Source: Candidatus Sulfuritelmatomonas gaucii (GTDB taxonomy: Bacteria > Acidobacteriota > Terriglobia > Terriglobales > Acidobacteriaceae). Taken from it: 47,412 nucleotides of DNA. The stretch lies in assembly GCA_900290245.1 (NCBI GenBank), contig OKRB01000108.1:1-47412 (forward strand), in the 5' to 3' direction. Below the pieces are notes generated by a model, which worked only from the letters and a program-made list of their open reading frames with translations, searched no databases and was not told where the DNA came from. Position numbers and translations under genes: made by a program. Shown here piece after piece: positions 43,883-47,412 of this stretch (position 1 is its first letter; each line of letters begins with the position of its first letter).

Positions 43883-45931
43883 TTACGCTCTGCCCGTCGA
43901 CAACGTAACTCCAGGCGCGCCCCGCAACGCGCGCTCACCTCCGCCACGATCCTCCGCGAGTCCCGGCGAGTAGACCTGGAAACCATTTTTGCCCCGCTTC
44001 TTTGCTGCATACATGGCTTGGTCGGCATGCTCCATCAGCGCCTGCTCGTCGCAACTGCCGTCACGATCCGTCACCACTCCGATGCTCACGGTGATTGCCG
44101 TTTGCGCCTCATCGATTGCCATTGGACCCGATGCGGCAGCAACGATCTTCGCCGCGATCATCTCCGCTTCCACGGGAATGCGCAGATCCGGTAAAAGCAC
44201 AACGAACTCGTCACCGCCGATGCGCGCCACGGTGTCGGTCGATCGCACGCACCCGCCGAGGCTGCCTGCCAATTCGCGCAGCAGATTGTCGCCTGCCTGG
44301 TGGCCGAGTGCACCATTCACTTCTTTGAATCCATCCACATCCACCATCAACAGGCCCAAGCATGTCTGGAACCGCGCTGCGCGCGCCTGGGCAATTTGCA
44401 GCCGATCGTTCAGCAGAATGCGATTGGGCAGGCCGGTGAGAGCATCGTGCTCCGAAAGGTGGCGCAGCCGTTCCTCACTCTCGCGGAGCGCCCGGGTCTG
44501 CTGCCGCACACGGTGGCGCAGGAAGACAATCCAGCCGAGGGCAGCTAGCACCAGCATTCCGGTCGCGCCAAAACTTTCCAGCGTATGCTCGGGCGTCCAC
44601 CAGGAAGGAGCTCGCAGAACGGCAATGTCATCGACGGAGCGAAGAAGAATGTCGACAGACCCCGGCCGCACCGCGCCTTCTCCAAGATTGGTTCTTAAAG
44701 AATCCACGCGAACAATGCAAACCCCGGTCATGCGCAGGATGCTCCCGTCTTTCCATCGCATTGCGGCGCCTGCGGCAGCGTCTTTGGGCAGCATGACGGG
44801 GATCAGGAAGCGGCCCGTGCGCAGCATGAGCGTTGGTTCCGCGGATGTAAGATCCTGGCCGATCAGCTCCGCATCGATTCGGACGAGACGCCCGTCGAGG
44901 TTTCCGCGGATCGCCTGGTCTGCCGTGATGGAAACAGGCGGCACCGGCCAAACTGGACCCCCTGTTTCGCGAATGGTCGCGTCCTCCAGCGTCGGCTTGA
45001 ACTGGCTGATCGCGGGAAAGCCAACAACGTCCACCAGCGACCCGGTCGCGACTGGAGTTGCCTGTGCGGTTTGGATACAGATGCCGTCTTTGCCGTCCTC
45101 AATGCAGAGCATGCTTCCCGGCCAATCGAGCGTTACACTGCCCCGCACGTGAACCCGGTGCAAGAGTCCGGGATCCTGCGAGTAACGGAACAGTTGCGAA
45201 ACGGGAACCGCCGGCACGGCAAAAGGATCGAGTGGCGCTGCCTGGATGACCCGGACTTCATGCAGCGACGGGAAGAACATGTGCACGCCCACCATCTGGC
45301 GCCGCTGGTTGAAGACCGGGGCCGCGTTGCCGCGGATGCGCACCAGGGAATCGACCAGTGCTTCGTAGTCGGCGCTGCCCTCACGCGTGGAAATGGCGCT
45401 CAGCGTCCCGCCATCGGTGGCGATCTCAAGCACTACATTGTTGGTCCCAAGATGCGCTGAGCGCACCCGCCCTTCCACCTGAACCCATTGCGCATCCATC
45501 GCCCCGGTGAGCATCTGCGCCAGGGTCCCTTGCGGCGGATTGGGAGGCAGATGCGACTGCCCGATCACGCGCACCGACGCGCGCTCCACGATAGGCGCGT
45601 AGTCGCCCGGCCCGGTCACCCCGTTAATCGCCACCAGGGCGCCGGCCTTGAGCGGCAGAATGGGCCGCGCCGGGACAGAGATAAACACGTCGCCGCTGGC
45701 GTCGTGAACGAAAAGCGCGCCATGGCGCGTATCGATATACGGATCGTAGTAGGTGACCACCGCGTGCAAGCAAACCGGGTAGGCGCGAGCCGCTTTTTCG
45801 GGGGTCAGGCTGTGCACCTCCTGCGCCGTCGTCAGCATGCGTGGCGTTTCCCGTGGCGGCCCCTGTGCGCGCGCCGCCAGGCACGCCACCGCCAGCGGAA
45901 CCAACATGCCGGGAATCCGCCGGAATTCCAT
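43883..45931 (-). CDS. Membrane diguanylate cyclase (GGDEF) with a large external region
   Basis: 682 aa from the ATG at 45931 (GGGGAG five bases upstream), chosen because a signal peptide begins here (MEFRRIPGMLVPLAVACLAARA). A long extracytoplasmic region (about 25-455) is built of repeated beta-rich, OB-like blocks (LVAINGVTGPGDYAPIVE, WVQVEGRVRSAHLG, SLVRIRGNAAPVFN, SLVDVVGFPAIS). One TM helix (about 465-490) is followed by a short coiled linker and a GGDEF domain. The active motif is GGDEF (about 572-576), with an RSTD inhibitory I-site five residues before it. It should make cyclic di-GMP in the cytoplasm in response to an unknown external signal. Confidence 0.9.
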   Translation of the reverse strand: MEFRRIPGMLVPLAVACLAARAQGPPRETPRMLTTAQEVHSLTPEKAARAYPVCLHAVVTYYDPYIDTRHGALFVHDASGDVFISVPARPILPLKAGALVAINGVTGPGDYAPIVERASVRVIGQSHLPPNPPQGTLAQMLTGAMDAQWVQVEGRVRSAHLGTNNVVLEIATDGGTLSAISTREGSADYEALVDSLVRIRGNAAPVFNQRRQMVGVHMFFPSLHEVRVIQAAPLDPFAVPAVPVSQLFRYSQDPGLLHRVHVRGSVTLDWPGSMLCIEDGKDGICIQTAQATPVATGSLVDVVGFPAISQFKPTLEDATIRETGGPVWPVPPVSITADQAIRGNLDGRLVRIDAELIGQDLTSAEPTLMLRTGRFLIPVMLPKDAAAGAAMRWKDGSILRMTGVCIVRVDSLRTNLGEGAVRPGSVDILLRSVDDIAVLRAPSWWTPEHTLESFGATGMLVLAALGWIVFLRHRVRQQTRALRESEERLRHLSEHDALTGLPNRILLNDRLQIAQARAARFQTCLGLLMVDVDGFKEVNGALGHQAGDNLLRELAGSLGGCVRSTDTVARIGGDEFVVLLPDLRIPVEAEMIAAKIVAAASGPMAIDEAQTAITVSIGVVTDRDGSCDEQALMEHADQAMYAAKKRGKNGFQVYSPGLAEDRGGGERALRGAPGVTLSTGRA

Positions 45932-46097
45932 TCTTTCTCCCCGCAGGCACGTCGGCGCGCTCTGCCGCACCCTGCAAGCCCTGCTGCTCGCGGAATCGAG
46001 CACAGTGACGCAACTGCCAATGAATTTATCGACAGGAGTGCACCAGAACTTGAGCGTTATGGCAATTCCCGGAAGAGTGGGTTTCGTGCAGGATCTT

Positions 46098-46565
46098 TTA
46101 CTTTGCAGTCAGCGCCGCCACCGGCACCAGCATGTCTTCCTTGCGCATCACCATGTTGGTCGCGTTCAGCGAAGCCAGCTCGAATCCATGCCCGTGGGTA
46201 ATCGCATCGGTCGGGCACGCTTCAACGCAATAGCCGCAGAAAATGCAGCGGTTGTAATCGATGTTGTAGACCTTCGCGTAACGCTCCGACGACGAAATGC
46301 GATTTTCGGCCGTGTTCTCCGCCGCTTCAATATAAATACAATTTGCCGGACAGGCCGCCGCGCACAGGAAGCACGCCACACACTTCTCCAAGCCGTTCTC
46401 ATCGCGCTCAAGCATGTGCGCCCCGCGGTAGCGCTGCTCAAACACCGCACCGCGCGTCGGCCCAGGGCCGTCAGGGTAATTTTCTACCTGCGTCGGCTCA
46501 AAAGTCTCGCGGAAGGTGATGCTCATACCCTTGGCGATCCCCGCGATGTTGCGCACAATCGACAT
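46098..46565 (-). CDS. nuoI: NADH-quinone oxidoreductase subunit I
   Basis: 155 aa. Two 4Fe-4S motifs are visible: CVACFLCAAACP and CIFCGYCVEACP. The N-terminal FRETFEPTQVENYPDG and EQRYRGAHMLERDENG match the subunit I pattern. It carries clusters N6a and N6b in the peripheral arm of complex I. No other nuo gene is adjacent in the window, so it is either a stand-alone copy or part of a scattered complex I set. Its start is 14 bases from the start of the divergent neighbour. Confidence 0.93.
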   Translation of the reverse strand: MSIVRNIAGIAKGMSITFRETFEPTQVENYPDGPGPTRGAVFEQRYRGAHMLERDENGLEKCVACFLCAAACPANCIYIEAAENTAENRISSSERYAKVYNIDYNRCIFCGYCVEACPTDAITHGHGFELASLNATNMVMRKEDMLVPVAALTAK

Positions 46566-46579
46566 ACCCGTAGTATACG

Positions 46580-47224
46580 ATGATGCGCGAGACCATCATG
46601 ATTCGCACTCGCCCCTTGAAAGCCTTCCTTCCGTCCTTTGTCCTTTCTCTTCTGGCGGGTACAGTCGGACTTCTGCCCGCTCAACCTTCCCCCGGCATGG
46701 CAGCCTTGACGCCCTATACAACTTGCAACTTTTCTGACGGGCTTCAGGTCGTTCAGGTCGACCCATTGGCTTCGGAGATTACTTCACGCGAAGTTGAAAC
46801 CGATTCCGGCTCCCGGCAAATCAACCTTGAGGCCGGCCTGCGCATCATGTTTGCCTATCCCGGCACCGATTTCTACGCTAATGTAAAAGCAGAATTGCTG
46901 CCCGCCGCAAATTACGCGCAACTCAAGCAATTCCTGCTCGACAACCTGCAGCATCTCGGGCACGGCAATATCATGAACACGTCGTTACACTCTCCTCTGA
47001 ATGGCTTTGAGGCACATGGGCTGGATCGGGAGAAGCTGGAAGGAGGCGTGCTCGGCATTTATCTCCTGTTTGACGACCCCGCTCACGCCGTGACCACGAT
47101 CTACATGCTGAATCAGGAACCGCAGGACCGCAAATTCCAAACGATCGAGGAGTATCGCCGCCTGCGCGACCAATTCCTGGCATCGTATTCCGCATGCATT
47201 CGAACGAATCAGCAAAGCAGGTAA
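46580..47224 (+). CDS. Secreted protein of unknown function
   Basis: 214 aa from the ATG at 46580; an in-frame ATG at 46598 (MIRTRPLKAF) gives a cleaner signal peptide and may be the real start. The signal core is LPSFVLSLLAGTVGLL with a cut near PAQ. The mature part has two cysteines (TTCNFSD and YSACIRT), which may form a disulfide, and no motif I recognise. The C-terminal half reads as a mixed alpha/beta fold (QLKQFLLDNLQHLG, VLGIYLLFDDPAHAVTTIYML). It is divergent from nuoI. Confidence 0.65.
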   Translation: MMRETIMIRTRPLKAFLPSFVLSLLAGTVGLLPAQPSPGMAALTPYTTCNFSDGLQVVQVDPLASEITSREVETDSGSRQINLEAGLRIMFAYPGTDFYANVKAELLPAANYAQLKQFLLDNLQHLGHGNIMNTSLHSPLNGFEAHGLDREKLEGGVLGIYLLFDDPAHAVTTIYMLNQEPQDRKFQTIEEYRRLRDQFLASYSACIRTNQQSR

Positions 47225-47253
47225 TAACACGATCAAGGACGAGAATCGAGACA

Positions 47254-47412
47254 ATGATGAAACTTGCACTCTTTAACATCGCCTTTATGGCTGCACTGGC
47301 CGCGGCTCAGACTCAGCCGCAGAACCAACCTGCGGGGTCAATGAACGGCATGGATATGAGCCAACCGGCCAGCGCCAGTCAACCGGCTGGCTCCGCAAAG
47401 CAAATGAACATG
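47254..47412 (+). CDS. Met-rich exported protein, truncated by the window edge
   Basis: 53 codons from the ATG at 47254 (or 47257) to the window end with no stop. The signal peptide is MMKLALFNIAFMAALAAAQ. The mature start is rich in Gln, Pro and Met, with GSMNGMDM and QPASASQPAG segments. Met-rich starts of this kind occur in exported copper-handling proteins, but too little is visible to name a family. It lies 29 bases after the preceding gene and is probably in its operon. Confidence 0.6.
   Translation, partial: MMKLALFNIAFMAALAAAQTQPQNQPAGSMNGMDMSQPASASQPAGSAKQMNM

Noticed and set aside
1..47412. CRISPR arrays, tRNA or rRNA genes, phage genes
   Set aside because: Scanning the gaps showed no regularly spaced repeats with unique spacers, no convincing tRNA arms, no rRNA segments and no phage structural or integrase genes.

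Overview
The window looks like a chromosome segment of an Acidobacteriota bacterium, probably class Terriglobia. The evidence is three very large Oar-type TonB-dependent receptors with an N-terminal carboxypeptidase-regulatory-like domain, many Tat-exported proteins with RRxFLK-type signals, GC-rich coding sequence, and small dispersed hairpin and heptamer repeats in the gaps. The genus call is inference; no rRNA or tRNA gene was found.

Layout. (1) 1-2288: a probable insertion-sequence end at the left edge, then a secreted GH44 endoglucanase. (2) 2565-8606, minus strand: a translation and cell-division block, rpmI-rplT and pheS-pheT-coiled coil-zapA, interrupted by an oppositely oriented secreted alpha/beta hydrolase; infC is not beside rpmI. 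(3) 8716-10236: bacterioferritin and an exported two-module VOC protein. (4) 10347-34755: a glycan-utilisation region. It holds a Tat-exported GH141-like beta-helix protein, three TonB-dependent receptors (one split by a single in-frame TGA), a Tat-exported Gfo/Idh/MocA oxidoreductase, a secreted DUF6807 protein, an MFS transporter, a GH106 alpha-L-rhamnosidase translationally coupled to a Tat-exported protein of unassigned family, and a Tat-exported cupin. No SusD-like gene is seen. GH106 and GH141 together suggest a rhamnose- and fucose-containing pectic glycan. (5) 34903-40010: central metabolism, with transketolase, a class I aminotransferase, and a purine nucleoside phosphorylase-uridine kinase pair. 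(6) 40151-47412: an unusual membrane-anchored regulator with two external malectin-like domains, a TPR lipoprotein, a newly noticed 57-aa cysteine-rich secreted peptide, a Cys/Met-rich secreted protein, a membrane diguanylate cyclase, a lone nuoI, an unknown secreted protein and the start of a Met-rich secreted protein.

The observations most worth following are the one-component regulator with a wHTH-like domain, one TM segment and two malectin domains (40151-41722); the glycan locus with its unassigned Tat-exported protein; the near-identical promoters of two TonB receptors; the single nonsense codon in the third receptor; and the Cys-rich mini-protein next to a Cys/Met-rich exported protein.
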